Shown here: one piece after another, positions 6,520-16,106 of the stretch | Layout: the number at the start of each line of letters is the position of its first letter | Numbering within the stretch: the stretch's first letter is position 1 | Source: Caryophanales bacterium | Lineage (GTDB): Bacteria; Bacillota_I; Bacilli_A; Izemoplasmatales; UBA1188 | Length of the DNA: 64,000 bases | Assembly (NCBI GenBank): GCA_020633845.1 | Contig: JACKCW010000001.1 | Coordinates: 124,001 to 188,000 of the forward strand | Direction: 5' to 3' | Made by a program: the position numbers and the translations under genes | Notes under the pieces: model-generated | Databases searched by the model: none | What the model was told of the DNA's origin: nothing | The model's input: the letters and a program-made list of their open reading frames with translations, nothing else

Positions 6520-7794
6520 GTGAAACTACTGGGTTATAAAGATAGAATAATAGATTCAAAACTTAAAATATATCTTGAGTCGTTTGGCGCTGTTTTAATC
6601 GAGGGACCAAAGTGGTGTGGTAAAACTTGGACAGGTAAAAACGCTGCCTTGAGTGAATTTATGGTTGCTGATCCAAAAGGAAATTTTAATAATAAAAAGA
6701 TTGCTTTAATTAATCCTGAACTGATATTAGAAGGTAATGAACCTAGATTGGTCGATGAATGGCAAGAAGTTCCTTCAATTTGGGATGCTGTAAGGGGCTT
6801 AGTTGATAAGAATCCCCAAAAGGGGCAATTTATTTTGACTGGTTCATCTTCAGTAAACAAAGACACATATATTCACACCGGTACTGGAAGAATATCGAGA
6901 TTAAGAATGAGGCCAATGTCATTATACGAAATTGGCAAATCAGATGGTAAGGTTTCTTTATGTGATATTTGTTATGGCAAAACTAAAGATTTTTTTACTG
7001 GTGATGTTGAATTAGATAAGATTATTGACTATATCCTAGTCGGCGGGTGGCCGTCTGCAATGAACCTTAATACAAAATATGGCATCTTAATTCCTAGAGA
7101 ATATGTGAAGTCGGTGATAGATGAAGATATATTTAAAGTAGATAGTATTAAAAGAGACAAGCATAAAGTAGAATTATTACTTAGGTCTTTATCTCGCAAT
7201 GAATCAACGACTGTTACAAATGTTACATTAAAAAAAGATGTTACAGCTAAAGATTTTAATGATATAAATATTGATACAATAACTGATTATTTAAATTTAT
7301 TTGATAAACTTTACTTATTAGAAAATATTCCTCCATTTTCAACTAATATACGTTCTTCGCTTCGAGTTAAGCAAAATGAAAAAAGACATTTTGTGGATCC
7401 ATCATTACCTTGCGCATTTTTATCGTTGACTAAAGAAAAATTATTGGAAAACCTTGAGTTTTTAGGGTTTTTATTTGAATCATTAGTCGAAAGAGACCTT
7501 TTAACTTACGTGGATTCATTTAATGCTAAACTATTTCATTATCAAGATTATAAGAACAATGAAATTGATTCAGTTATTGAGCTTGAAGATGGCGAGTGGT
7601 GTGCAATTGAAATAAAACTTGGAGCAAATCAAATAGAAGAAGCGGCTCATAACTTAATTAGAATTAATAACGATATAAAAAAAACCGGAGGAAAGCCAGC
7701 TAAAACATTATGCATTATTTGCGGGCTGTCTAATGCGGCATATAAAAGACCTGATGGTGTTTATGTCGTCCCAATCACTTCATTAAAGAACTAA
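6520..7794 (+). CDS. ATP-binding protein with AAA (DUF4143-type) architecture
   Basis: A 424-residue protein. Walker A GPKWCGKT lies at about residues 31-38, a Walker B-like RLVDEWQ at about 76-82, and the sensor-like ILTGSSS at about 105-111. The C-terminal half has the DUF4143 PD-(D/E)xK-like core, with NEIDSVIEL and CAIEIKLG near residues 350-370. The family is widespread and often horizontally moved; its role is unknown. A GTG start at 6520 is used because GAGAGG lies 8 nt upstream. It is preceded by a repeat-embedded consensus promoter and neighbouring gene debris, so this looks like an acquired cassette. Confidence 0.85.
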   Translation: MKLLGYKDRIIDSKLKIYLESFGAVLIEGPKWCGKTWTGKNAALSEFMVADPKGNFNNKKIALINPELILEGNEPRLVDEWQEVPSIWDAVRGLVDKNPQKGQFILTGSSSVNKDTYIHTGTGRISRLRMRPMSLYEIGKSDGKVSLCDICYGKTKDFFTGDVELDKIIDYILVGGWPSAMNLNTKYGILIPREYVKSVIDEDIFKVDSIKRDKHKVELLLRSLSRNESTTVTNVTLKKDVTAKDFNDINIDTITDYLNLFDKLYLLENIPPFSTNIRSSLRVKQNEKRHFVDPSLPCAFLSLTKEKLLENLEFLGFLFESLVERDLLTYVDSFNAKLFHYQDYKNNEIDSVIELEDGEWCAIEIKLGANQIEEAAHNLIRINNDIKKTGGKPAKTLCIICGLSNAAYKRPDGVYVVPITSLKN

Positions 7795-7906
7795 TCTTTG
7801 CTATACCCATATACTTTTTGTTTATACCTTTGTCGGTTAAAATCTTTCACAGTTTTTAAATTAGAAGAGGAAGTAAAAACAATAGGAGAGGACAAAACAA
7901 GGAAAT

Positions 7907-8722
7907 ATGAGTTTTATTCAGGAAAAGCTTATTAATTTAACAATTGGTGTTTCAAAAGAATACCGGCTTATTCAGTTTAGCGATGTTCACGCAGTGACTT
8001 GCCGTTGTTTTGAGTCTGCCGAAGCAATAGAGAAGGCTATAAAACATGAGAATTTATGGATGAAACAGCGACTAGATTTTGCCGAACGTTTTAATGAAAA
8101 CTACGATTCTCGCTTTTTGCTTTCGTCTCTTGATTGTCTCGACCGTTTAATCAATTACTGTAACAAAAAACGGCCTGACCTGGTTTTGCTGACTGGCGAC
8201 ATAATTGATTACTATAGTGAAGCCAACCTCGATCTTTTGCATCGATCAGTAATGAAATTGACCAGCCCTTATCTTTTTTCCCGTGGAAACCACGAATCAC
8301 CATCCGATAAATTTAAAGAAATGTGTCATGGGAAAGGTGATTTTAACTATTTTGATTTTGGTGAATTTCTTGTTGTATCTATTGATAATGCGGAAAGAAC
8401 GATTAGCCAGCTACAAGTTGATGCCTTAAGAAAAATGCTGGCTCTAAAAAAGCCAATGATATTTATGATGCATGTTCCAATTGTGAATGAATATAACGAA
8501 GAAGAATTTAAAAAATTAGATGCCTATTATTCAATACGAGCATCAGGTTGTGACGAGACAACAAAAGAATTCATTAATCTTTTGTGTTCAAGCAGCGAAG
8601 TAAGGGCTATTTTTTGTGGTCATACCCATGGTGCCATTTATTCCTTGGTCGCCCCAGGAAAGCCTCAATACTGTTGTTCTAGCGGACTCATCGGTAATGT
8701 AAACATGATTATAGTAAGATGA
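7907..8722 (+). CDS. Calcineurin-like metallophosphoesterase
   Basis: A 271-residue protein with every metallophosphatase motif in order: FSDVHA (around residue 24), TGDIID (about 95), RGNHES (about 127), MMHVPI (about 187) and CGHTHG (about 245). These residues bind two metal ions and hydrolyse phosphate esters; the substrate is unknown. No signal peptide is seen, so it is cytosolic. It ends in TGA, one of several genes showing that UGA is a stop here. An AAGGA-like site precedes the ATG. Confidence 0.85.
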   Translation: MSFIQEKLINLTIGVSKEYRLIQFSDVHAVTCRCFESAEAIEKAIKHENLWMKQRLDFAERFNENYDSRFLLSSLDCLDRLINYCNKKRPDLVLLTGDIIDYYSEANLDLLHRSVMKLTSPYLFSRGNHESPSDKFKEMCHGKGDFNYFDFGEFLVVSIDNAERTISQLQVDALRKMLALKKPMIFMMHVPIVNEYNEEEFKKLDAYYSIRASGCDETTKEFINLLCSSSEVRAIFCGHTHGAIYSLVAPGKPQYCCSSGLIGNVNMIIVR

Positions 8723-9002
8723 AAAATATGGTAATGACTAGGCAAATATTGAATACTATAGTAAAGTTGGCTTTAACAAAATCAGCGGATATTTTTAAAC
8801 TCATCTCGAATAGAGTTTGTTTACCATTATAGTAGTTAAAGTACCAGTCTTCTTTTTCCATGTTGGGAAGATAAGTGTAATATATCACGCCAAGATAGAA
8901 ATGAAAGCGTATTTTTAAATAGCTAAACAATTTTAGTTTCTTTTCTTCGTTTCGTACTTAGAAAAGATGCTTTCTATTGCCTTTTTTAGGGTTTTCTATC
9001 GT
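8723..9002. other. Gap with no credible gene
   Basis: The minus strand holds an open frame from about 8861 to 8709 whose end is hydrophobic (FTIVFNICLVITIFFILL). It has no ribosome binding site and resembles no family, so it may be a remnant membrane segment. Nothing else is seen. Confidence 0.3.
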
Positions 9003-11330
9003 TTAGCGCGTAACGATAATTTCATTAATTCCGGCAGCGAGAACCGATTTATATTTTCCATCTGTTTTTGAGATTTGTACTCCGTTCACAGTAACTGATG
9101 AATAACTTCCATCAAGGACAAGGGATCCGCCATCTATGTCACTCTCAATGGTGAGTGAATATATAGAACCAGACTTATTTAAAGTTACACTTATATCTTT
9201 TTCGTCTCTAACTTCTACTCCCATCTGAAAAGAATCTAGAATCTCGAGGTCAGGTGATATTACAAAAGTGGCGTAACCGCTTGATGTTGGAGTGATTCCT
9301 GCAATATACTTCTTCATAAGAACAAGAGGTCCTCCACTCCAAGCGTGATTTTTCGTTCCGACTGACTCATCCCACGACTCCCAAAGAGTGGAATAATCAG
9401 AGCTTACCATACCCTGATAGACTTGTTTCATACGAGTTAGTGCATCACTCCCTCTTCCCATCATGAAAAGAGCTTCCTCAACGTACTTCTCCATATATGG
9501 AGAACTGTTGTAAACGGAAGTGAGGACTGATGCAATTGAATCATATTTATCGTTTGAAGCAAGACCGGAAATTACCGCAAGGGCGTTTGCCCTATCATCC
9601 GGATTTTTTCCGGATTTATAGGAGCCATCAACCCAGAAGGCTTCATTAAAAGCTTTTTCGAGTTTTTCCATTCTTTCCTCACAGAATGAGATATCGTCTA
9701 AATCATTTTTATATTCCGCGAAGGATTTAGCGCAGGAAAGAGCCATATAGTACCAAGCATTTTCCATAACGGTAATGTCTTGATTGTTTCCCCAGTCTCC
9801 CCAGTCCCAAGAGCCGCTTCTATGAACCACAAGACCCGATTCATCCAGAGAAAAAACTTTAAGATAATCTAAAGTTAGACTATAAATTTCATTAAACACC
9901 GAGTAATCCCCAGTATAGAGAAGATAATTTTTCATCATCGTAATGGCCGCTAGATTTTGTAGAGGGAGTTCAAAAGCATCAATTCCGTCCGGTGCAACGG
10001 TCTGGAAAACACCATCCGTATGCCTCCACCCATAAAGAGTTAATATCGCCTTTTTAGTTAAAAGAGTTGCGTTTTTATCAAGTGAATAATAGGCCATTTC
10101 GGATTCGATTACCGCGTCTCCTATCCACTGGGCTCTTTCCCGATCCGGACAGTCCATATAGTTGTCACGCATGGTAACTTTAAGAGTGCTTAGAGATTTC
10201 TCGTAAAGGGAGTTCATAAATTCGTCGGACGTCTCAAATTCACCTGTTTCAATAGTATAGTAACCGGACGCGCGGTAACCAATCTTGTTAATCGTTGTTC
10301 CTGCGGGAACGATGATGGTGAGGGTTTCACCATTTATCCAGTTATAGTCTTCAAATTCTTCCTCTCCTCCTCCTGTATGGAAGGTGTTTTTAAAAGAGAG
10401 CTTATAGTTTTCCGTATAGTATTTCATCGTTTTTCCGGGCTTGGTCTCTAAGTTGAAATAAGGAGTGAATTGAATGTTTTCCGGAAGATTCAAAACAATT
10501 TTTGTTCTCTTACTAAAATACATTCCCTCGTAATCTCTAGAATTAGTGAAGGATAGTATGTCAGAATATTCCTTTTCCGGAAGGATATTCAGATAAGTCG
10601 CACCAAAAATTTCATCAGCATCAGAAACAACTATCGCCTGATCCCATAAAACTGAAGAATCTCCGTTTATTTCTTTTAGGTTCAGCAAATTCTTTCCATA
10701 AATGTTGCTTGGGGATTCAGCAAGACGGTAAGTCGGCTGATCAGAAAAGTTTAGAGGGTCATACTTGTAAGCACTATATTCCATGGCTTTCCAAGTTGAA
10801 TCGGATTTAATAAGGGTCTCACCCGCGAGACATTCAAAAATAAGACCTCCGTGTCCACTGTCTAAATGCGAATATCCGTTGTCGCCAAGATAATTGACGA
10901 GAATTGTTATTGTGTTTTTTCCCTCAACAAGATAATTAGAAAGGTCAATTTCGTCGTAGTAAGTAGAAGTTGTCGTAAGGCCTCTTTTGAGACCTCCTTC
11001 AAAAACCGCGAGGTTTCCATTCACCCAAAGAAAATAATGAGTGTCTGTGGCGCAATAGGCAATTGCCTCGCTAGCATCATCAATAGTAACGTCTTTTGTG
11101 AAGACGGCCCATTCTCCCTTGTGGGATTTTTTAACCCAAATCCAATCTGCCTGCCAGTCGTTCTTCTCATACGAATCGAGGAGGGTCGCTTCGGCATAAT
11201 CAGTATGATAATGAAGGGACAAGGTTCCAAGACCCTGGTGTTTTCCGACCATTATCACAGTAATGGTAGCGCCTATCATTAAAACCAGCGCCAATCCTAG
11301 TATTATGAACAATTTCATCCGCTTTTTCAT
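9003..11330 (-). CDS. GH78 alpha-L-rhamnosidase, membrane-anchored
   Basis: A 775-residue protein with an uncleaved-looking N-terminal signal anchor (MKKRMKLFIILGLALVLMIG), N-terminal beta-sandwich modules (about 50-330), an alpha/alpha-barrel (about 370-680) and a C-terminal beta domain. DCPDRERAQWIGD near residue 400 matches the GH78 active-site signature (DCPxRxERxxWxGD), and TLWESWDES carries the second acidic region. It should cleave terminal rhamnose from glycans outside the cell. The start at 11330 has GAGG 5 nt upstream; an earlier ATG at 11363 has none. No transporter or other sugar genes adjoin it. Confidence 0.85.
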   Translation of the reverse strand: MKKRMKLFIILGLALVLMIGATITVIMVGKHQGLGTLSLHYHTDYAEATLLDSYEKNDWQADWIWVKKSHKGEWAVFTKDVTIDDASEAIAYCATDTHYFLWVNGNLAVFEGGLKRGLTTTSTYYDEIDLSNYLVEGKNTITILVNYLGDNGYSHLDSGHGGLIFECLAGETLIKSDSTWKAMEYSAYKYDPLNFSDQPTYRLAESPSNIYGKNLLNLKEINGDSSVLWDQAIVVSDADEIFGATYLNILPEKEYSDILSFTNSRDYEGMYFSKRTKIVLNLPENIQFTPYFNLETKPGKTMKYYTENYKLSFKNTFHTGGGEEEFEDYNWINGETLTIIVPAGTTINKIGYRASGYYTIETGEFETSDEFMNSLYEKSLSTLKVTMRDNYMDCPDRERAQWIGDAVIESEMAYYSLDKNATLLTKKAILTLYGWRHTDGVFQTVAPDGIDAFELPLQNLAAITMMKNYLLYTGDYSVFNEIYSLTLDYLKVFSLDESGLVVHRSGSWDWGDWGNNQDITVMENAWYYMALSCAKSFAEYKNDLDDISFCEERMEKLEKAFNEAFWVDGSYKSGKNPDDRANALAVISGLASNDKYDSIASVLTSVYNSSPYMEKYVEEALFMMGRGSDALTRMKQVYQGMVSSDYSTLWESWDESVGTKNHAWSGGPLVLMKKYIAGITPTSSGYATFVISPDLEILDSFQMGVEVRDEKDISVTLNKSGSIYSLTIESDIDGGSLVLDGSYSSVTVNGVQISKTDGKYKSVLAAGINEIIVTR

Positions 11331-11363
11331 ATCAGCCTCTTCCAATGAATCTAATAATTTCAT

Positions 11364-11828
11364 TATAACATAACGTCAAAAGCCATTTCAAACATGCTTG
11401 AAAAAATAACTCTTTATTTTTTCTTCCTTTTTGATGATTCGTTTTCATCTCTAACTGCTCTTTTTGGTTATGAAATCAAGAATTCTCTATGATTTTCTTT
11501 TAGTATTAGTGAAGATGATTTCAATAAAAGCTCAACCTTCTCGAAAAGAGAGAAAAAACGTTTATAAAACTTAATATAATCAAGTTTTATTCAGTTTCTC
11601 TGGCGGCGCGAATGCTTCTATAACAAATGTTCGTTTAGAGACAAATTATGGTTTAGAATCAGAAGAAGCTTATACTTAAAGGCAGGAGATATGTTATACT
11701 AGAGTTAAATCTTGGTTCAAATAAAATTGATTAATGCAAAAAATCTTTACGGGGATTTGAATACTTATATGACCCAAGAAATACTAGCTAATCAAAGTTG
11801 GTAGCAAATAATAATTTGGAGAATTTAA
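11364..11828. other. Intergenic region with a decayed gene fragment
   Basis: 465 bp between divergent genes. Apart from the DUF4143-like remnant listed separately (11592-11733), I see only AT-rich sequence and GGAG ahead of the nucleotidyltransferase start. Confidence 0.4.
11592..11733 (+). pseudogene. Remnant of a DUF4143 ATPase C-terminus
   Basis: One frame gives NASITNVRLETNYGLESEEA, and after a +1 shift comes GRRYVILELNLGSNKID and a stop. It aligns in length and spacing with NAKLFHYQDYKNNEIDSVIE ... CAIEIKLGANQIEE of the intact ATPase at 6520-7794, including the E-x-K-type LELNLG. Both the frameshift and the missing front mark it as dead. Confidence 0.5.
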
Positions 11829-12446
11829 ATGCAAGAAAAAATAGAAACCATATTAAGAATCATAAAAGAAAAGTATAATCCTGTTTCCATTATTGTCTAC
11901 GGGTCTTTTGCTGATGGATCAAATAATGAAAATAGTGATCTTGATGCTTTGGTAATTTCCAATGAAAACCAATCTATGCACGATGTATCTATACAAAACG
12001 GAGTTCAATTAGATGTCTTTGTAGAATCAAAAAGTTCTTTCATAGATTTCAATCTCGAGGATTACGTCCAACTTTTTAACGGCATAGTGGTTTTTGATAC
12101 CAATGATTTTGGTAAAAAGATTATAGAGAAAGTTAATGAATACATTAATAGCATTCCCAAAAAGAATAATATAGAGAAAAAAGATGAAGTTGCGTGGTGC
12201 AAAAAAATGCTATTAAGAATCCAAAGAGATGATGTTGAAGGCCTATTTAGGTGGCATTGGCTTCTTGTTGATTCTTTGGAAATATATTTTGATTTAATTG
12301 AACAACCATATCGTGGTCCTAAAAAAGCTTTGCTTTGGATGGAAAAAAATCAACCGATCGCTTTTGTTCTTTTTGATTCTGCTCTTAGAAACATGAATAT
12401 TTCATCGCTACAACAATGGATTGAGTTTCTTTCTAAAATTATATAA
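11829..12446 (+). CDS. Nucleotidyltransferase-domain protein
   Basis: A 205-residue protein whose first 70 residues are a Pol-beta-like nucleotidyltransferase core: YGSFADGSNNENSDLD, the GS-x(9)-D-x-D signature with both metal-binding Asp, and the third acidic residue in QLDVFVE. The C-terminal ~110 residues are helical (WCKKMLLRIQRDDVEGLFRW) like the substrate-binding bundle of aminoglycoside-type or MNT-type enzymes. It may modify a small molecule or a protein; the substrate is unknown. GGAG lies 8 nt before the ATG. No HEPN partner is adjacent. Confidence 0.75.
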   Translation: MQEKIETILRIIKEKYNPVSIIVYGSFADGSNNENSDLDALVISNENQSMHDVSIQNGVQLDVFVESKSSFIDFNLEDYVQLFNGIVVFDTNDFGKKIIEKVNEYINSIPKKNNIEKKDEVAWCKKMLLRIQRDDVEGLFRWHWLLVDSLEIYFDLIEQPYRGPKKALLWMEKNQPIAFVLFDSALRNMNISSLQQWIEFLSKII

Positions 12447-12524
12447 TTGCTAAATTCCAAATAGATTATTAACCATATGCATAACATTGGTTGTAATATT
12501 CTTTTTATTATGGATATTGCTAAA

Positions 12525-12557
12525 TAAAAAAGGGGCGGGATTCCGCTCCTTTTTTAT
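12525..12557. terminator. Bidirectional Rho-independent terminator
   Basis: AAAAAGGGGCGG-GATT-CCGCTCCTTTTTT stem-loop between convergent genes. Confidence 0.8.
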
Positions 12558-14632
12558 CCTTTTATAAGATTAAGAATTATGTTCAAAATGAAAGTTTTTA
12601 TTTGTAGAATAATATTCTTGAATATTTCAAGAAAAGGTATTTCCGGAACTTCCTCAGTTTCCGTAATATCTGCGTATATTACTTCGCTCTCTGGAGCCAG
12701 GTAATTTCCTTCATCCATTCCGTATATCGAGTATATAACATCAACCGGCTTGTCGTAACCAAGTTCTGCGTCCCTAAAATTGGCGCTCTCAATAAAGACG
12801 CTAACATCTTCCCCTTCAATAATTCTTTGGACAACACCTAATGTACAGTCTGCATAAGTATATCCATCATAAATCTTATTGGATACCATAGAATTGGTCA
12901 CGTATAGTTGTCTTTTTCCTATCACAACTTCAATATCGTCGCTCACGATTTCTTCAGTAGAAGAATTAAAAGAAACGTTGATAACACAGTAATATGTACC
13001 AGTATCATCGCTGTTTTTTATCATTAAGAAACTGTAAGACTCAGAATAAATCTCGGTGTCTTCTTCTTCGCCTTTTTTATACCATTTATAGCCGGTTATT
13101 TCGGCTCCCGCATTTAAGCTTACTGATATTGAGATACTGTGTTCCTCACCATCATATTCACAAGAATAACCATTTGTTTCGAGTATCTCAATAGCGGATG
13201 CTTTCTCTTTATATATTTTTGAACCCCATTCCATAATCCACATAGCCGAGCTGTTAGTATAACCTTCGATGTTAGCTTGGACTATGCCATTGTCAATTAC
13301 TATTTCACCGCCGGATTCTTCGGTATAGTACTTAGCGTTACTACTAAGCGAAACGCCGGTGTTCCCGAGAGGAGTGGAATATATTAGGGAAGTTACACCA
13401 TAATCTATATAGCCTAAAGTTTGTTCATCACCGTCAATGATAAATATTTGTATTCTTTCAATAGTTCTATCAAAATAAGGTTTTCCAGATGCGGCGTTCC
13501 ATGATTTGACGCCATAAAAATAATATTCATTGATAAAAGCGTTTAATGCTTCTACTAAAGAAGTCCCGGAATAATCCCCGATTGTAGTAGATGAAAGTAG
13601 TGTATACATTGTATTAAAAGGGGTAGTAGAACCAAATATATCAGGAGTGGTATTTGATAAAGAAGCACCGATTCCGTATTGAGCAGTCCCGCTGCCGTCT
13701 TCAGCACATCCGTTTTTATAGAAGCAGTTTTCAACTGTGCCTTCTGTGTTGCTGCCAACAATGGCTCCTGTAGATGCTCCTTGCGATTGTACGTGTGTGT
13801 CGTTATAGCAGTTTTTAACCGAGCCGGTATTATATCCGGTTATGCCGCCAACAAGGCCTGATGTATTGCTTAAAACATAAACACCCGAGTTGAAACAATT
13901 CATGATGGTTCCCATCAAGTTGTTTCCAGAGATGCCGCCCAAAGCCATCTTTCCATAGACAGATCCAGAGGTTTCAGAGTTAATAATAGAGCCCCAGTTT
14001 CTGCCGGAGATAGTTCCAACACCGCCTCCGCCTTCAACATAAGCTGAACTAAAACAATTTTCAATTATTCCTTTGTTTTCTCCGACTATTGAGGCAATGC
14101 AGGAAGTGTCGCTTCCGCAGATAACCATTCCTTTAACTATACGAACATTTACTATAGAAGCATTTTCGCTTGAAGCTCCAAATAAAGCCTGATAACTCAT
14201 TGAGTTTTTTATAAACATTCCTTCTATTTCATAGTTGTTTCCATCATAATAACCGGAAAATTGCGATGTGGAATTTCCGATTGGAACCCAGAAGTTGCTT
14301 GGAGATGTTGAATGCCAATAATTGTATTGGCTAACATCGTTTAAATGTATTGAAGAAGTTTGTTTATAGTACGCCGTTTGATAATATGTATAGCCGGCAT
14401 TAACATTCGAGGCTATTTGAGACAGATCCGCTGCCGTATTGATAATATAGGGATCATTTTCTGATCCAACTCCGCCACTAAATGAAGCGCTGTTATTTGC
14501 GGTAGTTCCTAGGGTTCCGTTCCATATAGTATCTTCAGCTGATGCCATTTTATTGTTTGAAAAAGCAAAACAAAAGAGCAGTGATAAAACGAAAAAGATT
14601 GAAGCAAAACAAATGCGGCGTGCTTTATACAT
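12554..14632 (-). CDS. Secreted surface protein with GLUG repeats, Ig-like and YDG-like domains
   Basis: A 692-residue exported protein. Signal peptide at residues 1-32, with AFSNNKMASAE near the cleavage site. Residues about 55-310 hold GLUG-type repeats (for example GISGNNLMGTIMNCFNSG and GAIVGSNTEGTVENCFYK) after a DPYIINTAADLSQIA opener. An Ig-like region with WYKKGEEEDTEIYS and TGTYYCVINV follows near 520-570, then a YDG-like domain (SNKIYDGYTYAD). It ends in a hydrophobic amphipathic helix (IFKNIILQIKTFILNIILNL), not an LPXTG signal, so it probably sits in the membrane. Likely adhesion-related. GGAGG precedes the ATG. Confidence 0.75.
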   Translation of the reverse strand: MYKARRICFASIFFVLSLLFCFAFSNNKMASAEDTIWNGTLGTTANNSASFSGGVGSENDPYIINTAADLSQIASNVNAGYTYYQTAYYKQTSSIHLNDVSQYNYWHSTSPSNFWVPIGNSTSQFSGYYDGNNYEIEGMFIKNSMSYQALFGASSENASIVNVRIVKGMVICGSDTSCIASIVGENKGIIENCFSSAYVEGGGGVGTISGRNWGSIINSETSGSVYGKMALGGISGNNLMGTIMNCFNSGVYVLSNTSGLVGGITGYNTGSVKNCYNDTHVQSQGASTGAIVGSNTEGTVENCFYKNGCAEDGSGTAQYGIGASLSNTTPDIFGSTTPFNTMYTLLSSTTIGDYSGTSLVEALNAFINEYYFYGVKSWNAASGKPYFDRTIERIQIFIIDGDEQTLGYIDYGVTSLIYSTPLGNTGVSLSSNAKYYTEESGGEIVIDNGIVQANIEGYTNSSAMWIMEWGSKIYKEKASAIEILETNGYSCEYDGEEHSISISVSLNAGAEITGYKWYKKGEEEDTEIYSESYSFLMIKNSDDTGTYYCVINVSFNSSTEEIVSDDIEVVIGKRQLYVTNSMVSNKIYDGYTYADCTLGVVQRIIEGEDVSVFIESANFRDAELGYDKPVDVIYSIYGMDEGNYLAPESEVIYADITETEEVPEIPFLEIFKNIILQIKTFILNIILNLIKG

Positions 14633-14713
14633 ACTTTTTCCTCCGGTGTGTAAAAGGCTGTTGATTTTTTTGTATTCAAAGATTTTGATATATTATGATG
14701 CTTTCTAGTTTTT

Positions 14714-14743
14714 ATTATAACAAGCATCCGCTTAAATGGTCAA
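14714..14743 (-). promoter_or_regulatory. Promoter of the GLUG surface protein gene
   Basis: On the minus strand, TTGACC (14738-14743), an 18-bp spacer and TATAAT (14714-14719). Confidence 0.65.
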
Positions 14744-14749
14744 CAATGA

Positions 14750-14778
14750 AAAACACCGATAAAATCGGTGTTTTTTAA
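14750..14778 (-). terminator. Terminator of the glycosyltransferase gene
   Basis: AAACACCGAT-AAA-ATCGGTGTTT stem with T-runs on both sides. Confidence 0.8.
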
Positions 14779-14789
14779 AGTCATCTTTG

Positions 14790-15935
14790 TTAGTTAATTG
14801 ATTTATGTTTTTTATAATTTTCAATTATCATTTTTTCCATCTGGTCCATACATGATTCAAAGGCAAATTTCTTAGTATAACCTAGATAGTCTTTAGATCT
14901 TTCACTCTTCTCTTTTGGGTGTTCTATCCAGTAGTCGATTTTTTGAGCCAGATCCTTGGGCGAATCTTTTTTAAATAAGTTTTTATCGTCAACCGCAAAA
15001 TACCTGGTAGCCGATTTCGGCGAATCATTAATTACCGGCACTAGCCCGCAAGTAATGGCTTCTAGACAAGATATGGCTTCTATTTCAATACTTGATGGAT
15101 GAACATATAAATCACAGGAATTAATCGTATTTACTAAATCCTCATGATTGAAGAAATTAATATACGGTTTATTTGTTAATGAGGAAGAAAGACGTCTTAG
15201 ACCTTTTTCAGTCGGGCCGACTCCGGCAAATACTAATTGAATGTCTTTTTCGTATTTAGACATCTTTACCGCTTTAATTAAATATTTATGTTTCTTTTCT
15301 CTACTGAGCCTGCCGATAAATAAAATACCAATTTTATCTTTTAAGTAATCCGGTCTTTCTACTTCTTTTTTTACAAAAATACTATTTACTCCGTTGGAAA
15401 TAACTTTACCATTAGTTTTCTTATTTATTGTTTTTTCAAAGGTATCTCTTATAAATTCGGAAGGATAATGAATGGCCCCGACCTTTTTATAGACGTGCCG
15501 GTAAAAATAATTGTAAATGGCCCAACTGGCAAAATGAGAAAACATTAAACCGAAGTGCGCCGTCACGTTTTCGGCTTGCGTATGAAAACCGGCCGTTATT
15601 GGAATATTTCTTTTAAGGCATTCTTTTAATGTAGCCTGACAAAGCGAGAAAGGAAGCATTATATGACAAGCATCAATCCCGTCTAAAGCTTCATTAATCA
15701 CATTCTTATCCTTTTTAGCTAAAACTACGCCGTTTTTCTTTACATATTCATTAAAGATGCCAAAATTCAGGGTAGGGACAATATAGTAATCTTTTTCTCC
15801 TTTGTGCTCAGCATCCGGAGAGAGAATTCTAACTTCGTGACCTCTTTTTCTAAGCGATCTTATTAAATTCATTGCGGCAATAGTAGTGCCGTTATTTTCT
15901 GTTCCTAAGACATCAGATACAACGCATATTTTCAT
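14790..15935 (-). CDS. GT4 glycosyltransferase, diacylglycerol glucosyltransferase-like
   Basis: A 381-residue GT-B enzyme. It begins MKICVVSDVLGTENNGTTIA, has AGFHTQAENVTAHFG near residues 117-131, then the nucleotide-sugar half (GILFIGRLSREKKHKYLIKA) and the E-x(7)-E region in SIEIEAISCLEAITCG. The layout resembles the monoglucosyl-diacylglycerol synthases used by low-G+C bacteria to make glycolipid anchors. That substrate is inference; it could also act on another lipid or polymer. It has its own terminator and no operon partner. Confidence 0.75.
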   Translation of the reverse strand: MKICVVSDVLGTENNGTTIAAMNLIRSLRKRGHEVRILSPDAEHKGEKDYYIVPTLNFGIFNEYVKKNGVVLAKKDKNVINEALDGIDACHIMLPFSLCQATLKECLKRNIPITAGFHTQAENVTAHFGLMFSHFASWAIYNYFYRHVYKKVGAIHYPSEFIRDTFEKTINKKTNGKVISNGVNSIFVKKEVERPDYLKDKIGILFIGRLSREKKHKYLIKAVKMSKYEKDIQLVFAGVGPTEKGLRRLSSSLTNKPYINFFNHEDLVNTINSCDLYVHPSSIEIEAISCLEAITCGLVPVINDSPKSATRYFAVDDKNLFKKDSPKDLAQKIDYWIEHPKEKSERSKDYLGYTKKFAFESCMDQMEKMIIENYKKHKSIN

Positions 15936-16078
15936 TACGCAAATAATCCTTTTCTTTTCCTATTTTATAATCTCATTTTTTCGGATTAAGAAGAGTTTTG
16001 CAACCTAATAGTAGGTTGAATAAAAAGAGAATAGACAAAAAGACGCCTTTTTCTTCTCTCTGTTTATGAGAGTAAAAG

Positions 16079-16105
16079 AAAAACGCCTTTTATGTGGCGT
16101 TTTTC
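16079..16105 (-). terminator. Terminator of the ferritin-like gene
   Basis: AAAAACGCC-TTTTATGT-GGCGTTTTT stem next to the stop codon. Confidence 0.8.
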
Positions 16106-16106
16106 T

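Noticed and set aside
8709..8861. Small membrane protein gene on the minus strand
   Set aside because: No ribosome binding site, no family, and no conserved context; kept only as a note on the gap.
11829..12446. MNT/HEPN toxin-antitoxin pair
   Set aside because: The nucleotidyltransferase has its own helical C-terminal domain and no HEPN gene lies beside it.
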